From NCBI RefSeq assembly GCF_041080815.1, contig NZ_CP160205.1, forward strand, positions 3,968,001-4,032,000: DNA of 64,000 bases. The letters run 5' to 3'. Under the pieces are notes generated by a model. That model saw nothing but the letters and a program-made list of their open reading frames with translations, did no database searches and was not told where the DNA came from. The DNA comes from Mucilaginibacter yixingensis (GTDB lineage: Bacteria; Bacteroidota; Bacteroidia; Sphingobacteriales; Sphingobacteriaceae). Made by a program: the position numbers and the translations under genes. Below, piece after piece: positions 33,817 through 41,767 of this stretch. Position 1 is the first letter of the stretch; every line of letters starts with the position of its first letter.

Positions 33817-33860
33817 GATAAAATGATAAAAGCGGCATCTGCCGCTTTTATCATTTTATC
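33817..33860. terminator. Long perfect hairpin downstream of glyS
   Basis: A 21-bp perfect stem whose tip is AGCGGCA/TGCCGCT with AT-rich outer pairs, 49 bases beyond the glyS stop on the minus strand. Confidence 0.88.
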
Positions 33861-33909
33861 TATAGATCGGAACTCCGAAATAATTCTCCCCCTTCAGGGG
33901 GTTAGGGGG

Positions 33910-35388
33910 CTACAGCACATTTCTCCAGCTCACCAGATCGCCAATAATACGATCCAGTTGATCTGCCGGTACACGCTCCTGCTGCATGCTATCGCGGTGA
34001 CGGATGGTTACGGTGTTATCTTCCAGCGTCTGGTGATCTACCGTGATACAGAAAGGTGTACCGATAGCATCCTGGCGGCGGTAGCGCTTGCCGATTGCAT
34101 CTTTCTCCTCATACTGTATGTTGAACTCAACCTTCAGCTTGTCCATAATCTCGCGAGCCTTTTCCGGCAAACCATCTTTTTTGGTAAGCGGGAAGATGGC
34201 GGCTTTCACCGGCGCCAGGCAAGGGTGCAGACGCAGCACGGTGCGGCTATCTTGTTTCTCTTCGGTGCTCAGGTCTTCTTCCTCGTAAGCATTTATCAGC
34301 GTAAGCAGGAACATACGGTCCAGACCGATAGAGGTTTCAATTACATAAGGCACATAGTTACCATAAGGCTTGCCTGTTTCAGGGTCAACCTCAGGGTCAA
34401 AGTATTGCATTTTTTTGCCTGAGTATTGCTGATGCTGGCTCAGGTCAAAATCGGTACGGCTATGGATACCTTCTACCTCTTTAAAGCCGAATGGAAACTC
34501 AAACTCAATATCAAAAGCGGCATCGGCATAGTGGGCCAATTTGGTATGCTCGTGATAACGGTATTTTGCAGCATCGGTGCCCAGGGCCAGGTGCCATTGC
34601 AAACGCGTTTCTTTCCATTTGTTAAACCACTCGCGCTGTGTGCCGGGGCGTACAAAGAATTGCATCTCCATCTGCTCAAACTCGCGCATGCGGATGATGA
34701 ACTGACGGGCAATTACCTCGTTACGGAAAGCTTTACCAATTTGCGCAATACCGAATGGAATTTTCATACGGCCAGATTTCTGCACGTTCAGGAAGTTTAC
34801 AAAAATACCCTGTGCCGTTTCCGGACGCAGGTAAATCGTGTCCGACTCCTCGGCTACGGCACCCACCTGTGTGCTGAACATCAGGTTAAACTGGCGCACG
34901 TCTGTCCAGTTAGTCGTTTTGCTGATGGGGCATGCAATACCCTCTTCCAAAATCAGTTCCTTTAAACGTGGCAGGTCCTCGTTTTTCAGGGCCTTGTCCA
35001 TTTCTATCTGCAGGCGCTCAGCCAGATCGGTCTGATAGCTGGCATCGTACTCAGCAATTTTATCTTCCAGTAACTGATCAGCGCGGTAACGCTTTTTCGA
35101 GTCCTTATTATCAATCATCGGATCGCTGAAACCGTCTACGTGGCCGCTGGCTTTCCAAATCTTCGGGTGCATAAAAATAGCCGAATCGATACCTACAATG
35201 TTATCATTCAGCTGCACCATGGCTTTCCACCAATAAGTTTTGATGTTGTTCTTCAGCTCGGCACCATTCTGCCCGTAATCATACACGGCGCTCAGGCCAT
35301 CATATATCTCGCTTGAAGGGAAAACAAAGCCATACTCTTTAGCATGGGCAATCACGTTCTTAAAAAGTTCGTCGGTATTAGCGCTCAT
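33910..35388 (-). CDS. glyS: Glycine-tRNA ligase
   Basis: This is the dimeric (alpha2, eukaryote-like) class II glycyl-tRNA synthetase that charges tRNA-Gly. At 492 residues it fits the bacterial alpha2 type. Visible are class II motif regions: the N-terminal FPSSEIYDGLSAVYDYGQNGAELKNNIK (partly quoted), motif 2 in QIGKAFRNEVIARQFIIRMREFEQMEMQFF, EGIHSRTDFDLSQHQQYSGK, and motif 3 in YVIETSIGLDRMFLLTLINAY, followed by the anticodon-binding domain from LRLHPCLAPVKAAIFPL. It is transcribed alone, between repeats B3 and B4. Confidence 0.97.
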   Translation of the reverse strand: MSANTDELFKNVIAHAKEYGFVFPSSEIYDGLSAVYDYGQNGAELKNNIKTYWWKAMVQLNDNIVGIDSAIFMHPKIWKASGHVDGFSDPMIDNKDSKKRYRADQLLEDKIAEYDASYQTDLAERLQIEMDKALKNEDLPRLKELILEEGIACPISKTTNWTDVRQFNLMFSTQVGAVAEESDTIYLRPETAQGIFVNFLNVQKSGRMKIPFGIAQIGKAFRNEVIARQFIIRMREFEQMEMQFFVRPGTQREWFNKWKETRLQWHLALGTDAAKYRYHEHTKLAHYADAAFDIEFEFPFGFKEVEGIHSRTDFDLSQHQQYSGKKMQYFDPEVDPETGKPYGNYVPYVIETSIGLDRMFLLTLINAYEEEDLSTEEKQDSRTVLRLHPCLAPVKAAIFPLTKKDGLPEKAREIMDKLKVEFNIQYEEKDAIGKRYRRQDAIGTPFCITVDHQTLEDNTVTIRHRDSMQQERVPADQLDRIIGDLVSWRNVL

Positions 35389-35477
35389 AATGGGGCAAAG
35401 ATAGTTTTTAGGATTAAAGACGAGAAGTTTAGCAGGGAAAATTTGGTGGGGGGAGAGTAACCTATATATTATAGTAT

Positions 35478-35625
35478 GTCATTTCGACGAACAAGCGGGA
35501 GCATGTGCGGCAGCGTGAGGAGAAATCTTGTACGTTTGCCAAGCCCTGGTGCGTACAAGCATGGGGGCTAAGATTTCTCTTCCGCGCCTACCCTCATTCC
35601 TTGCCCTCGTGCTCATCGAAATGAC
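35478..35625. repeat. Dispersed palindromic repeat, family B, copy 4
   Basis: The ends are GTCATTTCGACGAACAAGCG and TCATCGAAATGAC, with inner GAGAAATCTTGTACG and TAAGATTTCTCTTCC blocks. A shared GCATGGGGGCTAAGATTTCT stretch is identical in copy 1 (7199). Confidence 0.9.
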
Positions 35626-35650
35626 AAGAGAACTAATGGTCAAACACAAA

Positions 35651-35678
35651 AAAGAGCGATAGTTTCCCATCGCTCTTT
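35651..35678 (-). terminator. Terminator downstream of the bacilliredoxin gene
   Basis: AAAGAGCGAT and ATCGCTCTTT pair with a short loop, 22 bases beyond the bacilliredoxin stop. Read on the minus strand the tip is GCGATGGGAAACTATCGC, nearly the same as the rplY terminator. Confidence 0.8.
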
Positions 35679-35700
35679 AATATCATAAAGCCATCTGCAA

Positions 35701-36111
35701 TTAGCAATATTGCTCAAACGCACCGATCAGGTTATCGGCAATCATTTGTGCGGGGCGGCCCTCAATCTGGTGGCGCTCAATAATGTGTACCAGTTTGCCG
35801 TCTTTAAACAAAGCCATAGATGGCGATGACGGTGGGTAAGGCAGCATGTAGGCACGTGCAGTGTCAACAGCTTCTTTTTCCATACCGGCAAAAACGGTTA
35901 CCAGTTTATCAGGATGTTTCTCATTAGCACTAGCCATGCGTGCAGCAGGGCGTGCGTTGGCAGCCGCGCAGCCGCAAACAGAGTTTACCATTACAAAAAC
36001 GGTACCTTCGCTCTCAATGGCGTTTTTTACCGCTTCTGCGTCTTTTAACTCTTCAAAACCAACATTTGTCAGTTCGGCCCTCATGGGGGCAACCAAATAT
36101 TCAGGGTACAT
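35701..36111 (-). CDS. BrxA/BrxB-type bacilliredoxin-like protein
   Basis: A 136-residue cytoplasmic thioredoxin-fold protein of the YphP/BrxA family. The CGC active-site motif is seen in VNSVCGCAAANARPA, and the family opening is MYPEYLVAPMRAELTNVGFEEL. In Firmicutes such proteins remove bacillithiol from proteins; Bacteroidota members are less studied, so de-thiolation here is an inference from family. The ATG at 36111 (or the adjacent 36114) is preferred over an in-frame ATG at 36297, because the longer form would add about 60 residues without homology in a region lacking coding character. The adjacent M23 peptidase gene is divergent. Confidence 0.92.
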   Translation of the reverse strand: MYPEYLVAPMRAELTNVGFEELKDAEAVKNAIESEGTVFVMVNSVCGCAAANARPAARMASANEKHPDKLVTVFAGMEKEAVDTARAYMLPYPPSSPSMALFKDGKLVHIIERHQIEGRPAQMIADNLIGAFEQYC

Positions 36112-36320
36112 CATAATCAGTGTAAGTATGTTATAGCGAGAACAAAAATACCAAAACAACAATATAAAGTTCGTTTGGTTTGAAATAATAACATTATCTT
36201 GACCGTTCATTATAAACCGGATAGGAAAACTAGTCCTTTTATCCCAATAATTAAGTAATTCAATTTGATGTTTAAAGGCATCGCGCCACAAGCGCACGGC
36301 CGTGTTTTATTGCCCCTATT

Positions 36321-37202
36321 ATGTTCCGCAATCGTAAACCAACCTCCTTTAGCACAATTATCGTTGTTAATAAAAATCAGGAAGAGTCTAAATCGCTCCG
36401 CATCAGAACCAGCCATTTAAAATGGCTGAGGCATTATGCATTGGGCCTTGTTGCCCTGTTTGCCGTACTGGTAGGCACCGTAATTTACCTGGTTAAAAGT
36501 AATAGGCAAACAGAAGCCGAAAAGCAGCAACTGTTAGCGCAGATCAGCACCATTAAAACCAAGGTTGTTGAAGCACCTGCGGTATCAAACGCCAAGTTAA
36601 CCGATGCAGATACCGCTCAGAACTACATCCAAAGCATCCAGGCTAAGCTGAAGAAAATAAATGATTATCTGCAGAAACGCGGCCTGAGCCAGTTCAGCAT
36701 TAAAGCCATTGGTGGCGGCGAAAAATCTGCCAACCTGAGCGCCAACGAGCAATATGCTTCTTATAACGAGTACCTGAGCCGCCTGGTAAACAGCGTTGCC
36801 TTTACGCCGATGGGTTATCCGCGGGTAAGCGCCATCCGTTCTATCTTCGGCTACCGCAGCGACCCATTTGATGGCGAACGCGCCGAGTATCACCCGGGAC
36901 TGGATTTTAGCGGTCACCGTGGCGATATTGTTAAGGCTACCGCCGATGGCAAGGTTGAACATGCCGGCTGGAACAATGGCTATGGCAATTGCATCATCAT
37001 CAAACACAAAAACAATTTTGAAACGCTATACGGTCACCTCTCGCGCATTGATGTGAGAGAAGGCGAAACCATCAGCACCGGCCAGGTAATCGGTCGCGTG
37101 GGTTCTACGGGGCACTCTACCGGTCCGCACCTGCATTATGAGGTGCGTGTTAACGGCAAACCTGTAAACCCGGCTAAGTTTTTATCGCTAAATGCTAAAT
37201 AA
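36321..37202 (+). CDS. Membrane-anchored M23 family metallopeptidase
   Basis: A 293-residue cell-wall endopeptidase. A short cytoplasmic tail is followed by one transmembrane helix (about residues 38-59), a coiled-coil (about 60-115, EAEKQQLLAQISTIKTK) and a C-terminal LytM/M23 domain. The zinc-site residues appear in HPGLDFSGHRGD and in the closing GPHLHYEVRVNG, with YGNCIIIKHKNNFETLYGHL between. It acts on peptidoglycan cross-links in the periplasm. A bactofilin gene follows 44 bases later on the same strand, the conserved M23-bactofilin pair that localises cell-wall remodelling. All catalytic positions look intact. Confidence 0.93.
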   Translation: MFRNRKPTSFSTIIVVNKNQEESKSLRIRTSHLKWLRHYALGLVALFAVLVGTVIYLVKSNRQTEAEKQQLLAQISTIKTKVVEAPAVSNAKLTDADTAQNYIQSIQAKLKKINDYLQKRGLSQFSIKAIGGGEKSANLSANEQYASYNEYLSRLVNSVAFTPMGYPRVSAIRSIFGYRSDPFDGERAEYHPGLDFSGHRGDIVKATADGKVEHAGWNNGYGNCIIIKHKNNFETLYGHLSRIDVREGETISTGQVIGRVGSTGHSTGPHLHYEVRVNGKPVNPAKFLSLNAK

Positions 37203-37246
37203 GTAGAATTCAGATACACTTAGATAAACATAAACCCATACCAATT

Positions 37247-37603
37247 ATGGCTATTTTTTCAAAGAAAGAAAAGATACAGCTCGACCAGCAAACCATCTCT
37301 ACCATCATCAACAGCGGCTGTGTGTTTGATGGTAACTTTAAGGCCCCCGGCATTACCCGCATTGAAGGCACCATCAACGGAAACATTGCCATTGACCATG
37401 GCCTGATCCTCGGCGAAAAAGGTATTGTTAACGGCAATATTGACACCCAGGAAATTATTGTTTACGGCGAAGTAAACGGTGATATTGCCTGCGCATCCAT
37501 CGAGATCAGAACCACTGGCAAGATTAACGGCGATATTAAAACTCAATCGCTCAGCATAGAAACCGGCGGGGCTTATAACGGCCGGATTGTGATGGCCAAC
37601 TAA
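37247..37603 (+). CDS. Bactofilin
   Basis: A 118-residue bactofilin (DUF583), a polymer-forming cytoskeletal protein of right-handed beta-helix fold. After a short N-terminal tail (MAIFSKKEKIQLDQQTIS) the sequence shows the glycine/asparagine-spaced repeat: GNFKAPGITRIEGTINGNIA, GLILGEKGIVNGNIDTQE, IIVYGEVNGDIACASIE, IRTTGKINGDIKTQSLS. It would assemble under the inner membrane and recruit the M23 peptidase encoded just upstream. Length is typical. The repeat C4 follows the stop within about 10 bases. Confidence 0.95.
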   Translation: MAIFSKKEKIQLDQQTISTIINSGCVFDGNFKAPGITRIEGTINGNIAIDHGLILGEKGIVNGNIDTQEIIVYGEVNGDIACASIEIRTTGKINGDIKTQSLSIETGGAYNGRIVMAN

Positions 37604-37611
37604 GATTACCT

Positions 37612-37827
37612 GAACCAGGATTTTATTAAGATTTTTAGGATTTGCAGGATACCTTAAAAAGAGGGTGTTATGTTAAGCACCATCGAAACACGAGCGTGGG
37701 GCAATTGGCCTTCGCGCGCCCTTCGACAAGCTCAGGATGACACCTGCGCTCTAATAATTCAGAATACTCGATAATCCTGTAAATCCTAAAAATCTTAATA
37801 AAATCCTGTTTCAGACAATCCTGGTTC
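37612..37827. repeat. Dispersed palindromic repeat, family C, copy 4
   Basis: The two arms share ATTTTATTAAGATTTTTAGG, a variant not present in other C copies, so the arms match each other rather than the family. The right arm has a duplicated end (CCTGTTTCAGACAATCCTGG). The core contains family F sequence (CCCTTCGACAAGCTCAGGAT). It exactly fills the space between bactofilin and the TlpA-like stop codon. Confidence 0.92.
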
Positions 37828-39045
37828 CTACTCCGCCGTCAGCAGCTTATCGGTTAGTTGCTCAAACTCCTTCACAAATTCGGTGTAATGCTCACCTGTG
37901 CCCGGGCCACTAAAGCCTGCATGAATTTTGGCTACTTCGCCTTTTTTATCAATAATGATGGTTGTTGGGAAGCCTATAAAATTAGCCAGCTGCGGGATGC
38001 TCTGCACAGGCCCACCGTTACCTGGCGTAAAACCGGTAATAAGCAAAGGGTACGGAATGCTAAACCTGTTTTTCAGCTGCGTTAGTGTGCGTTTTGATTG
38101 GGTAAAGTCTTTGGTGCGCTCATAAGCCAAGCCGACTATTTCTACTCCTTTAGGATGATACTTCTTATAGTAGTTAACCAGAAACGAAGTTTCATCCATA
38201 CAGTTAGGGCACCATGAACCCATAAACTGCACTATCACCACCTTGTTTTTAAAGCGGGCATCATTCAATGACACTGCTTTACCACCGAGATCTTTAAAGC
38301 TGAAGCTGATCGTTTTATCCCCCGGCTTGAGGCTGGTAAGCGAATAAGCATCGGGCAGTTTAGCGTTCTCGTTGCGCACAGCGGTCCACGTATCGCCGCC
38401 AAAATTACCGTCGGTTATGGTGTTGTCGTTTTTAACAGTCGCGGTGAACAAGAAAGCATGGCCGCCATCAAAACACGACAGATAAAGTTTATTGCCGGTC
38501 ACCACACCTTCCAGGTAGCGATAATCGCCGCTGGTGGTAAGAAAGGTACCGGTAAGCCGGTTGCCGGTCTGTTTAAACTCGCCTACTGTTGTATCGCGTT
38601 TAGCACCCGATCCAAACACAGCGCTCCATCTGCCGGTTACGTTAAAAGCAGCTTTTTCGGGGTTTTGGAAGAAACGGTAAGATACATCGGGCACAGCGCT
38701 GAAATCGGTATAAGTATCGCGTACGCCCAGATGCTTGATAAATTTACCCTGCAGCCCCTCGCCATTGCGGACCAGTTTAAATTCAGAATCAAATAGCGGC
38801 ATTTTGATCAATACCGAGTCGCCAACGGTGCGCACATCGGGCACGTTGAAATGCTCATCGCCATTAATAATATAGAGTTGCTGTTTGTCGGCAACATCTT
38901 TCACCTCAAAGTTAAAAGGAAGTTCGGTAGCAGAACCGGGGCGCAATACCCCGCGCCAGGTGCCGGTTTTCAGTTTATTTTGTGCCAAACTAACGTTGAC
39001 TGAGATAGCCAGCGCCAGTAGCGAAAGAAACACTTTTTTCGTCAT
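37828..39045 (-). CDS. TlpA-like thioredoxin-fold protein, exported
   Basis: A 405-residue exported protein: signal peptide MTKKVFLSLLALAISVNVSLAQ, an N-terminal beta-rich domain (about residues 23-240) with TGTWRGVLRPG and a related second copy around VTGRWSAVFGSG, then a TlpA/ResA-type thioredoxin domain with WCPNC (Trp278, Cys279-Cys282) and the cis-proline loop in FIGFPTTIIIDKKG. It should act as a periplasmic reductase, perhaps with a tether or substrate recognition function from the first domain. This domain order is common in Bacteroidota. It is monocistronic. The stop abuts repeat C4. Confidence 0.92.
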   Translation of the reverse strand: MTKKVFLSLLALAISVNVSLAQNKLKTGTWRGVLRPGSATELPFNFEVKDVADKQQLYIINGDEHFNVPDVRTVGDSVLIKMPLFDSEFKLVRNGEGLQGKFIKHLGVRDTYTDFSAVPDVSYRFFQNPEKAAFNVTGRWSAVFGSGAKRDTTVGEFKQTGNRLTGTFLTTSGDYRYLEGVVTGNKLYLSCFDGGHAFLFTATVKNDNTITDGNFGGDTWTAVRNENAKLPDAYSLTSLKPGDKTISFSFKDLGGKAVSLNDARFKNKVVIVQFMGSWCPNCMDETSFLVNYYKKYHPKGVEIVGLAYERTKDFTQSKRTLTQLKNRFSIPYPLLITGFTPGNGGPVQSIPQLANFIGFPTTIIIDKKGEVAKIHAGFSGPGTGEHYTEFVKEFEQLTDKLLTAE

Positions 39046-39094
39046 CCCACTAAATTAATGTGCCTGCGCTTAACAAACGGACAGCATTGTGTAA

Positions 39095-40234
39095 CTATTT
39101 CAAAATATCTCTTGAAATGACAATACGCTGAATTTCTGATGTTCCCTCATAAATCTGGGTAATCTTGGCGTCGCGCATCAATCGTTCTACATGATATTCT
39201 TTTACAAAACCGTAGCCGCCGTGAATCTGCACGGCCTCGGTAGTTACCTGCATGGCAGTTTCTGAGGCAAACAACTTGGCCATCGCCCCTGCCCTGCCAT
39301 AAGATTGATGATTATCTTTTAGCCAGGCAGCTTTTAAACAAAGCAGGCGCGCGGCTTCAATCTGCGTAGCCATATCGGCCAGTTTAAATTGAATGATCTG
39401 ATGATCTGCTATCGGTTTACCAAAAGTTTTGCGTTCTTTACTATACTGCAAAGCCAACTCGTAAGCGCCCGACGCTATGCCCAGCGCCTGAGCGGCAATA
39501 CCAATACGCCCGCCCTCCAGCGTTTGCATAGCGAATTTAAAGCCGAAACCATCCTCGCCAATACGGTTAGCTTTGGGCACCTTTACATCCTGAAACATCA
39601 GCGAGTGTGTATCAGACCCACGGATACCCATCTTATTCTCTTTCGGACCAACGGTAAAGCCTTCCATGCCCTTCTCTACAATCAGCGCATTAACGCCATG
39701 GCTACCTTTGCTGACGTCTGTCTGCGCCATTACCAGGTAGGTTGACGCCGAGTTACCGTTGGTGATCCAGTTTTTGGTACCATTGAGTAAATAGTAATCG
39801 CCCATATCAATAGCTGTGGTGTGCTGTGATGTGGCGTCAGAGCCAGCCTCGGGTTCAGAAAGGCAAAACGCGCCGATAACCTGCCCGGTAGCCAGCGGAA
39901 CGAGGTATTTCTGCTTTTGCTCTTCCGTACCATACTTTTCAAGGCCATAACAAACCAACGAGTTATTAACCGAAACCACTACCGATGCCGATGCATCAAC
40001 CTTAGAGAGTTCTTCCATGGCCAGCACGTAGGACACGGCGTCCATACCGGCGCCACCATACTCGGGTGATACCATTAAGCCCAAAAAGCCCAGTTCGCCC
40101 AGTTTTTTAATTTGCTCGGCAGGGAACTTCTGGTGTTCATCGCGCTCTATAACGCCGGGTTTCAACTCAGTTTGCGCAAAATCTCTTGCAGCCTGACGGA
40201 TCATCTGCTGCTCTTCGGTTAATTGAAAATGCAT
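39095..40234 (-). CDS. Acyl-CoA dehydrogenase
   Basis: A 379-residue FAD-dependent acyl-CoA dehydrogenase, the first oxidation of fatty or branched acyl-CoA breakdown. Family signatures are AFCLSEPEAGSDATSQHTTA, WITNGNSASTYLVMAQTD, GIAAQALGIASGAYELAL, and the C-terminal QIHGGYGFVKEYHVERLMRDAKITQIYEGTSEIQRIVISR (partly quoted) with the catalytic glutamate in YEGTSEIQ. It resembles short-chain/butyryl-type enzymes. The start at 40234 gives the usual opening MHFQLTEEQQMIRQAARDFA; the ATG at 40255 adds seven residues without homology. No other beta-oxidation gene lies near. Confidence 0.94.
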   Translation of the reverse strand: MHFQLTEEQQMIRQAARDFAQTELKPGVIERDEHQKFPAEQIKKLGELGFLGLMVSPEYGGAGMDAVSYVLAMEELSKVDASASVVVSVNNSLVCYGLEKYGTEEQKQKYLVPLATGQVIGAFCLSEPEAGSDATSQHTTAIDMGDYYLLNGTKNWITNGNSASTYLVMAQTDVSKGSHGVNALIVEKGMEGFTVGPKENKMGIRGSDTHSLMFQDVKVPKANRIGEDGFGFKFAMQTLEGGRIGIAAQALGIASGAYELALQYSKERKTFGKPIADHQIIQFKLADMATQIEAARLLCLKAAWLKDNHQSYGRAGAMAKLFASETAMQVTTEAVQIHGGYGFVKEYHVERLMRDAKITQIYEGTSEIQRIVISRDILK

Positions 40235-40621
40235 AGTAATTGGTTGTAGTATCAAATATATCTATTATGCATGCATAACAAAATTATCTATACAAAAAAA
40301 GAGAGCTCTTTTGAAGCTCCCTTTCCCCTAATTAATTTAAACTATTGATTAAACCCAAAACAAAGAACAGTAAAACCTCAGCTTGGGCGTCTGAGAATTC
40401 AAAACAAAGTTTTTACACAGGTAGATGTGTCTTGTATTTCTTTTTTCACAGATTTGCAGAGTCACATTACTATTAACAAAAGTAAAGCCACCGGCCGCTC
40501 CTCACAACTACTTATACGTCAGAATTTGAAAGAGGTTACTTATATTTGCAACTGCAACTTTTAAAACGATATTTCCTATTTTAGGAATAATCTATTTTTT
40601 GTACCTGAATCTGAATATTTT
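40235..40621. other. Gene-free stretch between the acyl-CoA dehydrogenase and XRE genes
   Basis: About 390 bases, AT-rich, with no credible gene and, unusually for this window, no member of the dispersed repeat families. There is a small TCCTATTTTAGGA palindrome at 40571-40583 just before the XRE gene, possibly an operator, and a weak hairpin near 40300-40325. Confidence 0.5.
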
Positions 40622-40864
40622 ATGTTACTAACTGATTTTGAATACCTTAACAATTCCGAAGATGCTTTTAAAAAGAAAGTGGCGCTGCAGATAAAACGCC
40701 TTAGAAGGCAGAATCAGGTAACCCAGGAGAAGTTTTACAGTGAAACCAACATCAATATTGCGCGACTGGAATCGGGCAAGATTGACGTGCGATTAGACAC
40801 TTTACGTAAGGTTTGCTACTATTTTGATGTTTCACTGTCTGGATTTTTCCAAGGCATCTACTAA
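40622..40864 (+). CDS. XRE-family helix-turn-helix regulator, 80 residues
   Basis: A small cytoplasmic DNA-binding protein with one Cro/C1-type domain covering most of its length: VALQIKRLRRQNQVTQEKF, then NINIARLESGKIDVRLDTLRKVCYYF with the recognition-helix and the typical turn after LESG. There is no further domain. It may regulate its own gene, given the TCCTATTTTAGGA palindrome about 40 bases upstream. Stand-alone XRE proteins of this size are sometimes antitoxins, but no toxin-like gene is beside it. Targets are unknown. Confidence 0.85.
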   Translation: MLLTDFEYLNNSEDAFKKKVALQIKRLRRQNQVTQEKFYSETNINIARLESGKIDVRLDTLRKVCYYFDVSLSGFFQGIY

Positions 40865-40941
40865 AACATACAATCAACCGTACTGTTTACAGAACAATTA
40901 TCCTGTATAATATACACTTTGAACAAATTTGAACAGATTTA

Positions 40942-41057
40942 GAACCAGGATTAAACGAATTTGTATGATTTATAGGATTTTTTAGCAACTTGAACTAAAT
41001 TCTTTTTTTTGAAAACAGGCATCCTGTTAATCCTAAAAATTCGTTTCATCCTGGTTC
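40942..41057. repeat. Dispersed palindromic repeat, family C, copy 5
   Basis: The ends are GAACCAGGATTAAACGAATT and AATTCGTTTCATCCTGGTTC, with an AT-rich core. The right arm overlaps the 5' in-frame extension of the pnuC frame, so it would be a false N-terminus. Confidence 0.9.
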
Positions 41058-41065
41058 CCTTTTAT

Positions 41066-41692
41066 ATGCATCTCTTTCAATCATTGGCCGAGTGGTGGCA
41101 TCAGCTAAGCTGGTTGGAGATTATTGCCGTTATTACGGGATTGATCTGCGTGTATCTGGCAGCCATTAACAGTATTTGGAACTGGCCTATTGCTATCATC
41201 AGTACCGTCATTACCGTTTATTTAATGGCAACGCGTGCACTGTATGCTGATATGCTACAATATAGCTACCTCACCATCATTAATATTTACGGTTGGTATA
41301 TCTGGAGTAATAAGCGGGGAAAAGATGATAAGCGGCCGGTTATAGCCATTGCCAAACGACAGATTATTTATACCACTATAGCAGCCGTACTCATCACTCC
41401 CTCGTTGGGTTTTATGCTGATACATTTTGCTGCTGTACTACATTATGCGCCGCCAGCCTATCCTTATCTGGATAGCTTTTGTACAGTAGTTAGTCTTGCT
41501 GCGCAAGTACTGATGGCCCGTAAAGTGGTAGAAAACTGGCTAATCTGGATATTTGTAGACATCATCTACGTTATCATCTACACCAATAAAGATCTGGAAG
41601 CCTTTGCTTTTATGTTTGTGGTGTACATCATCATAGCCCTCATTGGCTATTTTGACTGGAAGAAGGAGTTGAAAAAGTTAGCCGTTAAGTAG
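41066..41692 (+). CDS. pnuC: Nicotinamide riboside transporter PnuC
   Basis: PnuC carries nicotinamide riboside across the inner membrane for NAD synthesis. The 208-residue protein has seven to eight hydrophobic segments in the PnuC order, with signature stretches INSIWNWPIAIISTVITVYL, YADMLQYSYLTIINIYGWYIW and DSFCTVVSLAAQVLMARKVVENW, and the aromatic-rich VDIIYVIIYTNKDLEAFAFMF near the end (each partly quoted). The start at 41066 (MHLFQSLAEWW) is preferred because the longer frame from 41009 lies in repeat C5. No nadR-type kinase or TonB receptor is next to it. Confidence 0.93.
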   Translation: MHLFQSLAEWWHQLSWLEIIAVITGLICVYLAAINSIWNWPIAIISTVITVYLMATRALYADMLQYSYLTIINIYGWYIWSNKRGKDDKRPVIAIAKRQIIYTTIAAVLITPSLGFMLIHFAAVLHYAPPAYPYLDSFCTVVSLAAQVLMARKVVENWLIWIFVDIIYVIIYTNKDLEAFAFMFVVYIIIALIGYFDWKKELKKLAVK

Positions 41693-41767
41693 CATAACCA
41701 AAGCAGCAGTAGCAGTCATTTAATCGAGATACAAACCGCTACCGCCACTTGATACGGCCACTTAAAG

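Noticed and set aside
35701..36297. Long 198-residue form of the bacilliredoxin
   Set aside because: The first 60 residues lack family resemblance and the region carries promoter-like AT-rich DNA; MYPEYL is the normal start.
40622..40864. XRE protein as an antitoxin
   Set aside because: No toxin-like small gene is adjacent on either side; the neighbours are a dehydrogenase and pnuC.
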